A DNA stretch of 64,000 nt from Trichomonas vaginalis G3 (GCF_026262505.1 NC_067207.1:3232252-3296251), one strand, 5' to 3'. Counted from the stretch's first letter, positions 1 to 10,325 are shown. Notes: generated from the sequence alone by a model not told the origin. Program-made: numbers and translations.

Positions 1-358
1 GCGACTGACTAAAAGTACGTAACTTAGGAGAATGTAGAATGAATACATATCATATGATAGCATCGAATCCTAAATATGAGCTTCCTAAGTCCACTCTTTT
101 ACTGCGAAACAAAATTCTATTTCAATTTATTTTTGCCAAAAAAAATTTATCGGAAGACTATAATTGATAAAGTAATTACTTTGGCAATATCAAATAAAGT
201 CCGTAAAGTTCTCAAATTAATTCAATAGTGAAAATATCTGATAATGTTGTCTGATTTTAATAGGTATTCTAATTTCCAAATTTGCCTTTTTGTAAACTTT
301 TTTACAACCACAGAAAATGAATTATGTATTGTAAAAATTTTTCTTGTAAAAATAAATT
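1..358. other. Gene-free leader of the window
   Basis: AT-rich sequence upstream of the kinase gene. I see no gene, tRNA, repeat or clear initiator element in it. The last 20 bases before the kinase ATG are A/T only. Confidence 0.5.
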
Positions 359-1684
359 ATGAAGAAAGTTGTAGGTGAGAAATATCGTCTTGGCAAGAAG
401 ATTGGAGCAGGTAGCTTCGGCCAGATTTATACTGGCGAAGATATTAATACACATGAAAAAGTTTCAATAAAAGTCGAACCATGCAACTGCAAGGTCCCAC
501 AATTAAGCTACGAATCAAAACTATACATGCTCTTCTCAGGCTGTACCAATGTTCCAAAATTTTATTGGTTCGGCGTTGAAGATGACAATAATTATATGGT
601 TATTGATCTGTTAAATAAATCTTTGGAAGACTTACTCCATATATGTGGTGGAAGGATGTCTCTTAAAACCGTTTTAATGTTAATAGATCAAATGATTTCG
701 AGTGTAGAATATCTTCATAACAAAAATTTCGTTCATCGTGATATAAAGCCAGACAATTTTCTCATGGGACGAAAAGAAAATGCAAATCAAGTGTATATAA
801 TTGATTTTGGTCTTTCTAAGTCATTCTGTGATACGATAACTCATAATCATATTCCATTTAGTGATGGAAAGAGCTTGACTGGCACTGCAAGATATGCATC
901 AGTCAATGCCCTTCGTGGTGTTGAGCCATCACGTCGAGATGATATGGAATCGCTCGGTTATGTTTGGATTTACTTGTTGAAAGGAAATCTTCCTTGGATG
1001 GGCCTTGACGCAAAAGACAGAAAGACTAAGTATGATAGAATCTGTCAAGTTAAGGCTAATACAAGCCTCGAAGAACTTTGTGGAGAATTTCCAGAAGAAT
1101 TTACCAATTATTTCAATTCAGTGAAATCTCTTCGCTTTGCAGAAACTCCTAATTACGCATTATACAAAAAGATGTTTAGATGTCTCTTCCAAAAGCTTGG
1201 ATACGAATATGATTATAAATATGACTGGTCGAACCCTCTTAAAGTTCCACGATCCTTACCAAAGCCTTCTGCTCCTCAAGGAGAGGACGAAGAGATTCCA
1301 AAGACTCAGAAAGTTAAAATCCCGAAAAATATGATTGTAGGATCAATTCCAAAGCCAGTGAAGACAAAGAAGTCATCTGTCAGGCCAGAACATGGTTCCA
1401 TAGCTTTGGATTCCTCCTCAGGATCATTAGGAAAACCTGCAGCTCCTCCAAGAAGAAAACTTTCTCAGCCAGCATCTCTCAACACAACATCGGCTTTGGC
1501 AAGCGCTAGAAGGAAGTCTAATGCAGGTTTGGGTAAGGAAATTCCTCATCCTGTGAAACGCCAAAATTCTTCAAATTATTTGATACCTCCTGCCCGCCAA
1601 ACCAATACATCGGCTTTGGCAGCCACAAAGACTGGTATTGGACAGCTTCCAAAATGGATGCTTGATAGATCTAATAGAAAATAA
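359..1684 (+). CDS. Casein kinase 1 (CK1) family Ser/Thr protein kinase
   Basis: A 441-residue protein kinase of the CK1 family, which phosphorylates Ser/Thr on many substrates. The glycine loop GAGSFG is at residues 16-21, the ATP-anchoring lysine at about K38, the catalytic loop HRDIKPDN at 126-133 (catalytic D128) and DFG at 149-151. The CK1 hallmark SLTGTARYAS at 172-181 replaces the usual APE-type activation segment. The catalytic domain ends near residue 290. The rest is a basic Ser/Pro/Lys-rich, probably disordered tail, as in many trichomonad CK1s, where the family is greatly expanded. The ATG at 359 is the first in frame and follows an A/T-only leader without a clear initiator motif. 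All catalytic residues are present, so it should be active. The paralogue and its substrates cannot be told from sequence. Confidence 0.95.
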   Translation: MKKVVGEKYRLGKKIGAGSFGQIYTGEDINTHEKVSIKVEPCNCKVPQLSYESKLYMLFSGCTNVPKFYWFGVEDDNNYMVIDLLNKSLEDLLHICGGRMSLKTVLMLIDQMISSVEYLHNKNFVHRDIKPDNFLMGRKENANQVYIIDFGLSKSFCDTITHNHIPFSDGKSLTGTARYASVNALRGVEPSRRDDMESLGYVWIYLLKGNLPWMGLDAKDRKTKYDRICQVKANTSLEELCGEFPEEFTNYFNSVKSLRFAETPNYALYKKMFRCLFQKLGYEYDYKYDWSNPLKVPRSLPKPSAPQGEDEEIPKTQKVKIPKNMIVGSIPKPVKTKKSSVRPEHGSIALDSSSGSLGKPAAPPRRKLSQPASLNTTSALASARRKSNAGLGKEIPHPVKRQNSSNYLIPPARQTNTSALAATKTGIGQLPKWMLDRSNRK

Positions 1685-2210
1685 TGATATTTTGTTTTTA
1701 TAATGTTTAAAATAAAGTGTTTCTTTTAAAAAATTGAATATTGTGTTACTGGCACATTTATTTCTTCTTGAATCATATAATTTCATAAGAAATTGACTAA
1801 AAAATTAGATTTTGTGATCATTTTCCCTATTTTTTTGGAAGAATTTGCAATGAAATAGCTTGATATAACTTGTTGATTTTCCAAAATTATTTCAAAATCT
1901 AAAAAAATAAAACTCATATTCAAGAAAATTTTGGTTATTTTTTGATTTTTGAAAAAAAATTTGGAATTTTTCAGACTTTTATGCTAAATCTAAAAGGATA
2001 AATCTGAATTATTTTATATTATAGATCTAAATACACTACTAATTTAAGGATTTTCATAAATATTTACTCATAATTTGAAATTAAAAATTTTAATTTTAGC
2101 AAATTTGAAAGTCATGTCATGTAGAAATAACAAATTCATCATAATTGTGATGTTACATAATTTCCTGAATATTTTGAGGGGAAAACGATAATTTTGAATA
2201 ACGAACAGTG
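1685..2210. other. Intergenic, AT-rich, no gene seen
   Basis: Mostly A/T runs between the kinase stop and the next gene. I find no convincing open frame, RNA gene or repeat. Confidence 0.5.
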
Positions 2211-4067
2211 ATGCAAGATAAGCAGAGGAATTCACGCGTTGATAATTGGAACAACGATGGCATCCTCTCTGATCCACTTCCTCAACCTTACAGATTTATC
2301 AATAAACTTTTACTTCAAGTCATTGAAGAATCTTGTGATCTTGCAGAAGATGGCGGTGTGACAGATTCAAACGATGCCTTCATCTGCAGAAATCTTCGAC
2401 TTACTAAAGTTGGACGTGTTCCATTAACTAAAATGGAATCATTCACTTCTTCAATCGATATATCACAATATGAAGTTACTTCTTACTCATATTTCGCAAA
2501 TACTTCTTATGTCATGCTTGCAACATCACAAGGAAACATAATCATTCATGACTTTTCTGCTAAAAATACGTTATTAAACTTCTCGATTGGATCATTGAAC
2601 AAAAACCTTCAATCACGCCCAATCAATCACATAATATCATTAGCATCAGACTATGGTAACTATGCCGTTGTCTTTATTTCAGAAGAAACATGTTATTTAG
2701 TTTTATTTACAAATACATTTACAATGAAATGGTCGACAGAAATAGACATCTCAGAATTCTTCCTTAAGTCAATTAGACTTATTAAATGCGAACAAAGCGT
2801 GGTAATTTGCGATGGCAATGGAAAATTGCAAGTATTCAGCTGCAAAACGCCAGCAGACATGACACCAGACGCCGCAACACCCAATGCTCGTGGCGCACAA
2901 AACAAACAATCTCCTACTGTTGAACCTCTTCTAGATATCGAAAAATGTCCAATTACAGCAGGTCCTGTTCAATCCCAGGCTCCTCCTCCACCGAAGACAG
3001 CAGAAGAATCAGTCAAAAAGAAAGCCCCGCCTAAAAAGAAAGCTCCGCCGCCACCAAAAGGAAAGAATCGGCCAAAATCACCACAGCAAGAAGTAGTTCC
3101 AGAAACACCTGAAGTAATCAACAATTTCCATCCTCGTGTTTGCATATTTGGAAATATTGCTGTAATTATTTTCGGAGAATTTCCAATTTTGCAATTATAC
3201 AGTTTGGAAGGCGAAAAGAACTTAATCTGCGAATTCCCACTTCCTGCACAAGTCACATCCTACCTAGAAGTTCAACAATCCAATACTTTAATTGTCGGAT
3301 TTGACAATGGCACTTTTTGCTTCCTTAGTCTTACTCGCAAAGCTTTGTATGGCCACCAATTCCTCAAGCATGGCAAAATTACCGATATTTTACTGTTCGA
3401 TAACTGTCTTGTTGTTTGTACTTCACTTAATTTCATTGCCGCTTATAGATTAGACGGCATGAAGGCCTCAGGACAGATCTATACATGCAGTGATGATGAT
3501 ATCATTGCAATCAAGCAATGCGGACCATATATTGCCACATATAATAAGATGCCATCAGATCTTTCCATCAGACAGTCATTATCATGCGATGTAGACATTT
3601 GCGGAATGACAGCACCTATGATTCCGAACATATCTATCCTTGATGCTGCAACAGGAAAGTATATCGGATCTGCATCTTCTCCTTCTAATCTACAGGTCGA
3701 AACACAAGCATGGGGACCAAGTTCTGTTATTATAGTTTATACAGATCCAAACCAGGATGCTCCGAAACCAGAAAATAAAGATGAAAATGGACAAAAAGAC
3801 GAATCACAGAAAACAGACAGAGATACAATGAAAACAGATAGAAAGAATGAGAAAAAGAATGAAAAGAAACCACCTAAGAAGCTCGCAAAGAAGGAAGAAG
3901 TCGTAGAAGAAAATACAGCTGTAATTAAGAAACAAATCATAGGTTTTGCAGATCTAAACGCTATTTCTGAGCAACTAATTGCAAAGATTAAAGAAATGGA
4001 GATGGCTACGCAGTCATTCTGTAAGACTCATTCTGTTGTAACAAAATCTAATACTCCAAACCAATAA
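2211..4067 (+). CDS. Beta-propeller (WD40-like) protein, possibly WDR93/FAP297-like
   Basis: A 618-residue protein read from the first ATG at 2211; a GTG lies just upstream. Short hydrophobic strands ending in D/G turns recur through residues 90-210 and 300-500, as in degenerate WD40 propellers. Between them is a low-complexity Pro/Lys linker (about residues 255-300), and another Lys/Glu-rich stretch lies near 525-580. The N-terminal segment with LPQPYRFINK reminds me of WDR93/FAP297, a protein of the ciliary central apparatus. That is a recollection of the family, not an alignment. A flagellar role would fit the next gene, a CCDC146-like coiled coil. The propeller fold is fairly likely and the orthology is tentative. 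Confidence 0.6.
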   Translation: MQDKQRNSRVDNWNNDGILSDPLPQPYRFINKLLLQVIEESCDLAEDGGVTDSNDAFICRNLRLTKVGRVPLTKMESFTSSIDISQYEVTSYSYFANTSYVMLATSQGNIIIHDFSAKNTLLNFSIGSLNKNLQSRPINHIISLASDYGNYAVVFISEETCYLVLFTNTFTMKWSTEIDISEFFLKSIRLIKCEQSVVICDGNGKLQVFSCKTPADMTPDAATPNARGAQNKQSPTVEPLLDIEKCPITAGPVQSQAPPPPKTAEESVKKKAPPKKKAPPPPKGKNRPKSPQQEVVPETPEVINNFHPRVCIFGNIAVIIFGEFPILQLYSLEGEKNLICEFPLPAQVTSYLEVQQSNTLIVGFDNGTFCFLSLTRKALYGHQFLKHGKITDILLFDNCLVVCTSLNFIAAYRLDGMKASGQIYTCSDDDIIAIKQCGPYIATYNKMPSDLSIRQSLSCDVDICGMTAPMIPNISILDAATGKYIGSASSPSNLQVETQAWGPSSVIIVYTDPNQDAPKPENKDENGQKDESQKTDRDTMKTDRKNEKKNEKKPPKKLAKKEEVVEENTAVIKKQIIGFADLNAISEQLIAKIKEMEMATQSFCKTHSVVTKSNTPNQ

Positions 4068-4560
4068 ATATAAAAATTATTTTGTTTTTCTTATTCAGTA
4101 AAATTTTTTACATTGTACTTTATATGTTATATAACATAATAGGGATTTACAAATTTTTATAAAAAGTTTTATTAAAAAACTTCAGTGAGCATAATAACCG
4201 TTGATTGTTATAATGTTGTCAGCTTTATGCTCGAAGATGATAGACATATCACTCAGGAGATATAGGAATTTCAATAATAACCTTCAAATTATAATCCTAC
4301 TTTTACAATTTATTCGTTTCATAGCTAAAAGAAGCTATTTCATATATATAAAAGTGCTTAATTTATGGACAATTTGATCAGGTATTCTCATCAACTAGAA
4401 TGAATCGAATGTCGAGTATGAAACTAGAAAGGAACTATGAGAGGGCAGTTTCGTCAATGGTAAATGTCGTTTATCTTGAAAATCAGATATGAAAAGCTAT
4501 AAAAATAAATTACATGACGTTAAAATTTTCTATCGTCGCGAATTACGTTGTTTTAAAGTG
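4068..4560. other. Intergenic with alternative upstream start of the next gene
   Basis: No separate gene is seen. The next reading frame is open back to an ATG at 4489, which would add 24 basic residues (start MKSYKNK). I prefer the ATG at 4561 because the protein then starts with an acidic segment typical of the rest of the chain, but I cannot exclude 4489. Confidence 0.4.
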
Positions 4561-7326
4561 ATGACTGAAGGTTACGAAGAAGGTACTAAAATTGAGGAGA
4601 CTGAGCACCCAGCTACTCAGAGCCTCAAGCAACTCCTTTCTTCCGGTCAGATCTCCCAAGATACTTATAACAATTTGTTATTTAAGTTTAATAAACTTCA
4701 CCAAGCCTTCACGCAGTCTTGTTCGACAGAAGAAATACTTCTAAGAAAGACTCGTGATCTTAATAAAGAGCTCAAGGCCCAAAAATTAACAATTCAGAAC
4801 TCTGCGACTCAACAACAAGAACATCGACAAATATTAACACTATTAAGACAATTAGTTACTAATCTTCAAGCGGAATTAGATAGTACCGAACAACAGACAG
4901 CTGCTACTAAACAAAATACCGTTATGAAAGAAAAAGATCAAGAGAAATTAGAAAGAAAAGTTGAAATGGCTCAAGAGGACCAAAGAATTAAATTGGAACC
5001 TCAAAAGAAGCAAGTTCTTGATGAAATTAAAGAACTGGAATCTTCTATTCAAGAAAAACGTACTCAAATACAATCGTTATTAAAAATAAATCAAGATACG
5101 CTTGATAAAATTGCAGCTGCTGAAGCTCAAATTGCAGAATACGAAAAGAAGCGTCGTGAGGAGAACGCAAAAATGCTCGAAATCAGTTCGAATCCCGCAA
5201 AATTAAAACAAAAATCGAATGCTGCTGAAGCTGCAAACAATTCTTTACTCAGCGAAGAAAAGACAGCGATTAACCAATTACAGCAACTGGAAGCTCAATA
5301 CCAAACCCTCAGTTTACAGACTCATGATGCTGAAACAGAATATCAGCATATCTCAAATGATATTGATGGTATGACTAACGCATATTTCGAAATGAAGAAG
5401 AAAGCAAGTGAATTAGAATCTAAATGCGATGAACAAAGACAAATCAGATTAATTCGAGAAAACGAAAAGAAGAGAGTTCTCAAACAAATTGATGAAAAGG
5501 ACTTTGAGATCTCTGGATTAAATACCAAAGCAGATACAATCACAAAAGACATTGTAAGAAAAGAAAAAGAATCTGTTAAGCTAGAAGAAGCAATTGCTCA
5601 CTTAATGCAAGACAAAAAGTCACTTTCCGGCCAATTGCAACTCATTCAGAATGATAGTGCTGTTGAAAAAGACAATTTGAGTAAACTTGATGCACAATAT
5701 AAGAAAACAATGTCAGATATGGAAAAAGTTATACAACAACTTGCTGTTAGTGAAAGTCTTAATGCAGAAACTCTTGAGCTTATTAAGAATGCCCTTCAAG
5801 AAGTCAACAGAAAACAATTAATTCACGATTCACTTTCACAAAAGGAAATTGACTTCATTCAACAGCTATCAGAAGTATCTCTTATCAGAGATAGAAAGGC
5901 TCGCGAAACCGCAGTCATGAAAAAGAGGACAAGTGATGCAAGAATTTTGGCCCAAGAGAGGAACTTAGATTTTCTCGATCTCAGTCGTAAATTAGAGTTG
6001 TTACAGATAACTATGGGCGATACTTCAAAGTTATACGAACAAGTAAAACTCGAAAGAAACAAACACGTCAACACAGTCCAAACTTCTCGACAATTAATCG
6101 TCGAACTGAAAGAAAAGATCAGAATTCTTGAGAGCGAAACAGAAGTCTTAAGACGCGAATTCGAAACAACAGATCTCCAAGTCAGAGTCCAGAAGAACGA
6201 ATTGTTACAAGCTTATACAAGAAGAGATGCAACAAAGAGCGATTTAAAGAAAGCTGAATTGAAATTCCAAGAACTCGAAGCTAAAATCGATTTCCAAGCT
6301 AATGAAACAGACAGATTAGATCATGTTTTAAAGAATATAGAAGACCAGATTGCCACACAGCAAGGAAGATTCGCTGATCACTCAGAAGATTGCGCACAAC
6401 GTCAGAGATTGTTAATCGACAAACAAGATAACTTGTGTATCCTTTTAGAACAATTTAACAAACACGAAGAAGTTATGAGGAATGGTGAACTCGAGTTACA
6501 AAAGAGAGATGAAGAAATCAAACTCTTGAATTTGCAATTGAATGATTTCAAGAGACAAATCGATTTAATGAACAGAAAGTTACCACAAATACAAGCTTAC
6601 CAACGTGAAATTGATGAATTGAAGATGCAAATCAGTAAAGAACAAACAGAAGTCGATAACATCACAAAGAAACTCGAAGTTCCAGATGAACAAGAGAGAA
6701 AGAGATCATATTGCGGACATGATTTCACTCTTAAAGAACTCGAAGATAAAGTTGCTAAATATGAAGCTAGAATCAACATGAAAGAACAACAACTTTGGGA
6801 GAAAAGAATTTTACTCAGAGAAACACAAGATAAAATTGCAGAACTTGAGAAAGAAACAGATTCTTATGCATCTAGGAACCAATCGATGATAGCAAAATCT
6901 GGCCAATTAAGAGCAAATTCCATGGCATTGAGAAGAAAGAAAATGGCTGCAGAGTCAGAGTATTCTGTTTATCAAGCGCTCAAAGGACAGCTAGAAGAAC
7001 AGAAGAAAGATGTAAGAAACGAAATTGAAGAAGGCATGAGAAGATCATCAAGAGGAGAAGCATTCGATGACAGAGCAGAAAGAATGATAAGATTACATGA
7101 AAGAGATATTAGAACTGCTTCTCAGTCATTGAGGAACCCACAATTCGCAGATGATGATGACGATGAAGAGAATAGACCAAGACCAGGAAGAGAACATTAT
7201 GATGCGTATCCTCTTAAAGATGGTCTTTCAAGACCTTATGGTGCATTTCCGGTTTTTCAGCCGGCTAAGCCTTCACCAAATCTTAGACATTATAAGAACG
7301 AAACTGATAGGCCAATCTTGTTATAA
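4561..7326 (+). CDS. CCDC146/MBO2-like long coiled-coil protein
   Basis: About 921 residues (945 if the ATG at 4489 is used), almost entirely heptad-rich Glu/Lys/Gln/Leu sequence from residue 40 to 840, followed by an acidic DDDDDEE cluster and a Pro-rich tail. The segment around GDTSKLYEQVKLERNK and the later region around PDEQERKRSY, then KELEDKVAKYEARINMKEQ, resemble CCDC146 of animals and MBO2 of Chlamydomonas. Those proteins sit on flagellar doublets and centriolar structures and affect waveform. The length matches that family (about 900-1000 residues). Trichomonads have several flagella, so the role is plausible. A generic structural coiled coil is the alternative. Confidence 0.7.
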   Translation: MTEGYEEGTKIEETEHPATQSLKQLLSSGQISQDTYNNLLFKFNKLHQAFTQSCSTEEILLRKTRDLNKELKAQKLTIQNSATQQQEHRQILTLLRQLVTNLQAELDSTEQQTAATKQNTVMKEKDQEKLERKVEMAQEDQRIKLEPQKKQVLDEIKELESSIQEKRTQIQSLLKINQDTLDKIAAAEAQIAEYEKKRREENAKMLEISSNPAKLKQKSNAAEAANNSLLSEEKTAINQLQQLEAQYQTLSLQTHDAETEYQHISNDIDGMTNAYFEMKKKASELESKCDEQRQIRLIRENEKKRVLKQIDEKDFEISGLNTKADTITKDIVRKEKESVKLEEAIAHLMQDKKSLSGQLQLIQNDSAVEKDNLSKLDAQYKKTMSDMEKVIQQLAVSESLNAETLELIKNALQEVNRKQLIHDSLSQKEIDFIQQLSEVSLIRDRKARETAVMKKRTSDARILAQERNLDFLDLSRKLELLQITMGDTSKLYEQVKLERNKHVNTVQTSRQLIVELKEKIRILESETEVLRREFETTDLQVRVQKNELLQAYTRRDATKSDLKKAELKFQELEAKIDFQANETDRLDHVLKNIEDQIATQQGRFADHSEDCAQRQRLLIDKQDNLCILLEQFNKHEEVMRNGELELQKRDEEIKLLNLQLNDFKRQIDLMNRKLPQIQAYQREIDELKMQISKEQTEVDNITKKLEVPDEQERKRSYCGHDFTLKELEDKVAKYEARINMKEQQLWEKRILLRETQDKIAELEKETDSYASRNQSMIAKSGQLRANSMALRRKKMAAESEYSVYQALKGQLEEQKKDVRNEIEEGMRRSSRGEAFDDRAERMIRLHERDIRTASQSLRNPQFADDDDDEENRPRPGREHYDAYPLKDGLSRPYGAFPVFQPAKPSPNLRHYKNETDRPILL

Positions 7327-7831
7327 TATATTATTATTTTTATTTATTTGTTTTGATTATATTTATTGCAAACTAATTATAAGATAAAAACACTTTTAAT
7401 TTGTTTTTATAAATCCAGTTACAATAGAAAAGCCTTTTCCTTTATTCCTGATTCTTAAATCATACATTTTGTACGAATGAATATCTCAAATTTTGAATCA
7501 ATATATAATTCTAGGTTGGATAAATCATCAAATAGTATTTGTTGTTGTCCGATGACTTAGAATACAATGATTGGGAATCAAACCTTTTCAATCCGAAAAA
7601 ATCGAACTTTTTGAATGGCTGATGTCAGAGTGAGTAACTATGTTAAATAATGAATTTTTTACCTCGTATATACCACATTCCTCATAACAAAACGCGAAAA
7701 TGTCTTGAGAAAAAAAATCGATTCATTCAAGAATCTGTAATCATGTCTATAATGCCATAATTTAAATTAATATTGATGGATAAAACAAATCAATCAAATT
7801 ATCAGTCATTTTGACAAGTAGCCACAAGCGA
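7327..7831. other. Intergenic, no gene seen
   Basis: AT-rich spacer between two plus-strand genes. I see no RNA gene or repeat. It ends in the initiator element of the Rab gene. Confidence 0.5.
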
Positions 7832-7837
7832 TCATTA
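7832..7837 (+). promoter_or_regulatory. Trichomonad-type initiator of the Rab gene
   Basis: TCATTA lies 5 bases before the ATG and matches the trichomonad initiator (TCA, pyrimidine, A/T). The expected transcription start is the A at 7834, giving an 8-base leader. Confidence 0.6.
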
Positions 7838-7841
7838 TAAA

Positions 7842-8462
7842 ATGCGTCAGGCTAAAACTGGATCACGTGTAGAGAAGATCGTCCTCCTCGGAGCACAGTC
7901 CTCAGGCAAAACATCAATCGTTACAAGAATTCAGAACAATACATTCAACGCAAATGCAGGCTCTACAATTGGTGCTGCATTTACATCTAAAATTATGATG
8001 GTTGACGATACCCAAGTTAAGCTTGATATTTGGGATACAGCAGGTTCAGAAAAATATAAATCACTTATTCCAATGTACTACAGAGATGCTCGCGCTGCAA
8101 TCATCGTTTTAGATGTTACACGTGAAGAAACAATCCCAGCTGCTGTTGAATGGCTCAATGAGCTTCGTGAGCACGGAAAGCAAGATTGCGTTGTTGTCTG
8201 CGCTGCTAATAAAGTTGATTTAACTTCACAAAGAGTTATCACTTCAGAACAAGTTGCAGACTTCGCCTTCTCAAACCAAGTTTCCTTATACAAAGAAACA
8301 TCTGCTCTCACAGGCTCAGGCATTCAGGAGCTTTTCAACGAAACAGCTAGATTATTGATCAAATTGCCAGCAGTTGAATCACAGGAAGACACCGAATTGA
8401 AGGGACTTGTCGGAAACTTAGATACAACCAATCAGCCACCACCAAAGAGTGGATGCTGCTAA
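7842..8462 (+). CDS. Rab5-like small GTPase
   Basis: A 206-residue Ras-superfamily GTPase of the Rab group, expected to direct early endocytic vesicle traffic. All nucleotide motifs are present: P-loop GAQSSGKTS at 17-25, switch I with the Rab5-like TIGAAF at 43-48, WDTAGSE at 64-70, NKVD at 123-126 and SAL at 154-156. The chain ends in Gly-Cys-Cys, a double-cysteine prenylation signal that anchors it on membranes. The TIGAAF switch points to the Rab5/21/22 branch. The GC-richer codon use compared with the spacers suggests a well-expressed gene. The start is fixed by the nearby initiator. Confidence 0.93.
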   Translation: MRQAKTGSRVEKIVLLGAQSSGKTSIVTRIQNNTFNANAGSTIGAAFTSKIMMVDDTQVKLDIWDTAGSEKYKSLIPMYYRDARAAIIVLDVTREETIPAAVEWLNELREHGKQDCVVVCAANKVDLTSQRVITSEQVADFAFSNQVSLYKETSALTGSGIQELFNETARLLIKLPAVESQEDTELKGLVGNLDTTNQPPPKSGCC

Positions 8463-8705
8463 ATAAGTATCTATTAATATTAATTATATCTATCCCCGAT
8501 TAATAATATTGTAAAGGCTCTGGTATTTGAATTGCAATGGCTATTGGATATTTAAATTTCTATTTTATTAAATATTAGTAATTTTTATCGAATTTGAAAC
8601 ACGAAACTACAGTTTTTAGCTTAAATTCCTATTGCACATACAAATCACTGCTAGTTCAATCATTATTAGATATCGAAATCTGATTCATATGAAGACTTTT
8701 GATAA

Positions 8706-8724
8706 AAACCGTTTGAAACGGTTT
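8706..8724. repeat. Perfect 19-bp palindrome with two Myb-type core sites
   Basis: AAACCGTTT, one central base, AAACGGTTT. It carries two inverted AACNG/CNGTT cores, the kind bound by Myb repeats, and lies between the converging Rab and Myb genes. It may also act as a 3'-end hairpin. The rest of 8463-8845 shows no gene. Confidence 0.4.
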
Positions 8725-8845
8725 CTTGTAAAAAATTACTGTTGCTTTATTTTATGAAAGTTTTCGTTTGGAATAATGATTGTCTCTATGAAAAAAGGAT
8801 ATATTTAAAACGAATAAACACACATTTTTTTTACAAACAATAGAA

Positions 8846-9448
8846 TTAGAAATCAACAACATTAAAAGCTTCAAGTGATAAATCATTACCAATTGGTTCT
8901 TCGATGCAATCAAAAGGTGATGATGCTGGATCAAAGTTAGAAAATGCAGTTAAATCTTCATAAGAAGGCATTTCAATCCTTTTTTGTGCAGGAGCTTTGA
9001 TTTCTTCAATTCTCTCACATACCATTGGGAATGATTCATTAACTCTGTGCTGTGAAACAGTGTTTAATACGCTTTGTGGTGGTGGGCGCTTTGATAATAC
9101 TGAATACCAACGGTTCTTAATATTGTTATCACAGCGACCATGGAAGAAACGTGTGAAATAAGCCCAATGCTTTCCGAAGCATATGGTTAAAGCATAAAGC
9201 AAGTTATCTTCATCTTTTGTCCATGGACCATTATTGACTGATGGATTTAAGTATGAATTCCATCTTTCCTTGCATTGACGGGCAGTACGTCCTGGAATAT
9301 ATGAAGCAATCTCATCCCAATTTTTAAGTCCGGCATTTGTAACTAAATGTGAAAGCAAACAGTCTTCTTGGACTGTAAATGATCTTCTCTTCTTGTTCTC
9401 AAGGATCAGAACCTTGTTGGTGTTTGCTTGTGGTACAGTAGCAGACAT
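8846..9448 (-). CDS. Two-repeat Myb-like DNA-binding protein
   Basis: A 200-residue nuclear-type regulator. Two tandem Myb/SANT repeats occupy about residues 20-115. The first has spaced aromatic positions ending in GRTARQCKERW; the second runs from GPWTKDEDNLLYAL to CDNNIKNRWYS. The tail is short and acidic and ends EAFNVVDF, a possible activation segment. Trichomonads have many small two-repeat Mybs that bind short AACNG-containing sites and regulate transcription. The gene converges with the Rab gene. An initiator-like TCATTTTT precedes the ATG by 9 bases. The target genes are unknown. Confidence 0.92.
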   Translation of the reverse strand: MSATVPQANTNKVLILENKKRRSFTVQEDCLLSHLVTNAGLKNWDEIASYIPGRTARQCKERWNSYLNPSVNNGPWTKDEDNLLYALTICFGKHWAYFTRFFHGRCDNNIKNRWYSVLSKRPPPQSVLNTVSQHRVNESFPMVCERIEEIKAPAQKRIEMPSYEDLTAFSNFDPASSPFDCIEEPIGNDLSLEAFNVVDF

Positions 9449-9457
9449 TGATTATTT

Positions 9458-9465
9458 AAAAATGA
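9458..9465 (-). promoter_or_regulatory. Initiator of the Myb gene
   Basis: On the minus strand the sequence reads TCATTTTT just before the start codon, matching the trichomonad initiator. Confidence 0.5.
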
Positions 9466-10212
9466 TGGTAGTGACTTGTTTTTAGCAACTGCTCACAAAC
9501 TCTTGGATTCTTTCAGAAACCAATTCTGATAAAATCCATGTGTTTGAATGCTCTTCAGAATTTATATTTGTGAGCTTGTATAGAAAGATTTTAAATCTAT
9601 TCAAAAACATAAATCAGGAATACTACTATACATCATAATATGAATGATAATTTGTATTTTTTATTTTGAAATAACATAAGATTTTTATTGACAGAAAAGA
9701 AATTAACTTATGATTGATATTAAAAATCATTACTAAGTCATTATTATTTTATTTTTTTTTGTCAACGATAAATAAATTTTACTTTTCAGAAATATATATA
9801 TATATTTTACGTTACCTTGGCTAATCTAAATCCATTCATTAAATCGAAAATTTTATTAGCCAACACAAAAAATTACAGGTACCTTTTCAAAACGTGGATC
9901 TGATGAATCCTAACAGCATAAGAAATCCAGATAATATATCCAGATGGTAAACAAGAAATGCGAAATTAATAACGTTCAGCTGATGAGATTCCATTTTATT
10001 TAGGGATTTCAGTTTAAACGGACTTCAGATTTATTATTCTAAGATATAGTGATACGAGATTTCATGCTACACTCGGTCAAATTTCAAATTCATTAGTTGA
10101 CTTTGCAAATTCATCAAATTTTCACAAAATTTCTATAATATTTTAGTATTCTACCTTTTTCTCTACAAGATTTTCTAATTATTTCATGATAATTTTTTTC
10201 CCGCAAAATTAT
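9466..10212. other. Long divergent intergenic region, no gene seen
   Basis: It separates the divergently transcribed Myb gene (minus) and the Ser/Pro-rich gene (plus). AT-rich, with a short TA run near 9790. No RNA gene is recognised. The part nearest the plus-strand gene becomes GC-richer and carries E2F-like sites. Confidence 0.45.
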
Positions 10213-10292
10213 GCGCCAAAAGTGCACGTTTACAAAAAATAAAAATCTTTGATCGAAAATTTGAGAAGACTTGCGCGCGAAATATTGGCGGG
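10213..10292 (+). promoter_or_regulatory. Cluster of three E2F-like sites
   Basis: GCGCCAAAA at 10213-10221, GCGCGAAA at 10275-10282 and TTGGCGGG at 10285-10292 all match the E2F/DP core (TTTSSCGC, either strand). They stand out in AT-rich surroundings and lie 34-113 bp before the ATG of the next gene, upstream of its initiator. This suggests cell-cycle control, by inference only. Confidence 0.4.
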
Positions 10293-10303
10293 CTTCTGTG
10301 TAA

Positions 10304-10311
10304 TCATTATT
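10304..10311 (+). promoter_or_regulatory. Initiator of the Ser/Pro-rich gene
   Basis: TCATTATT, 14 bases before the ATG at 10326, matches the trichomonad initiator. Confidence 0.5.
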
Positions 10312-10325
10312 AAAAAAACGAGAAA

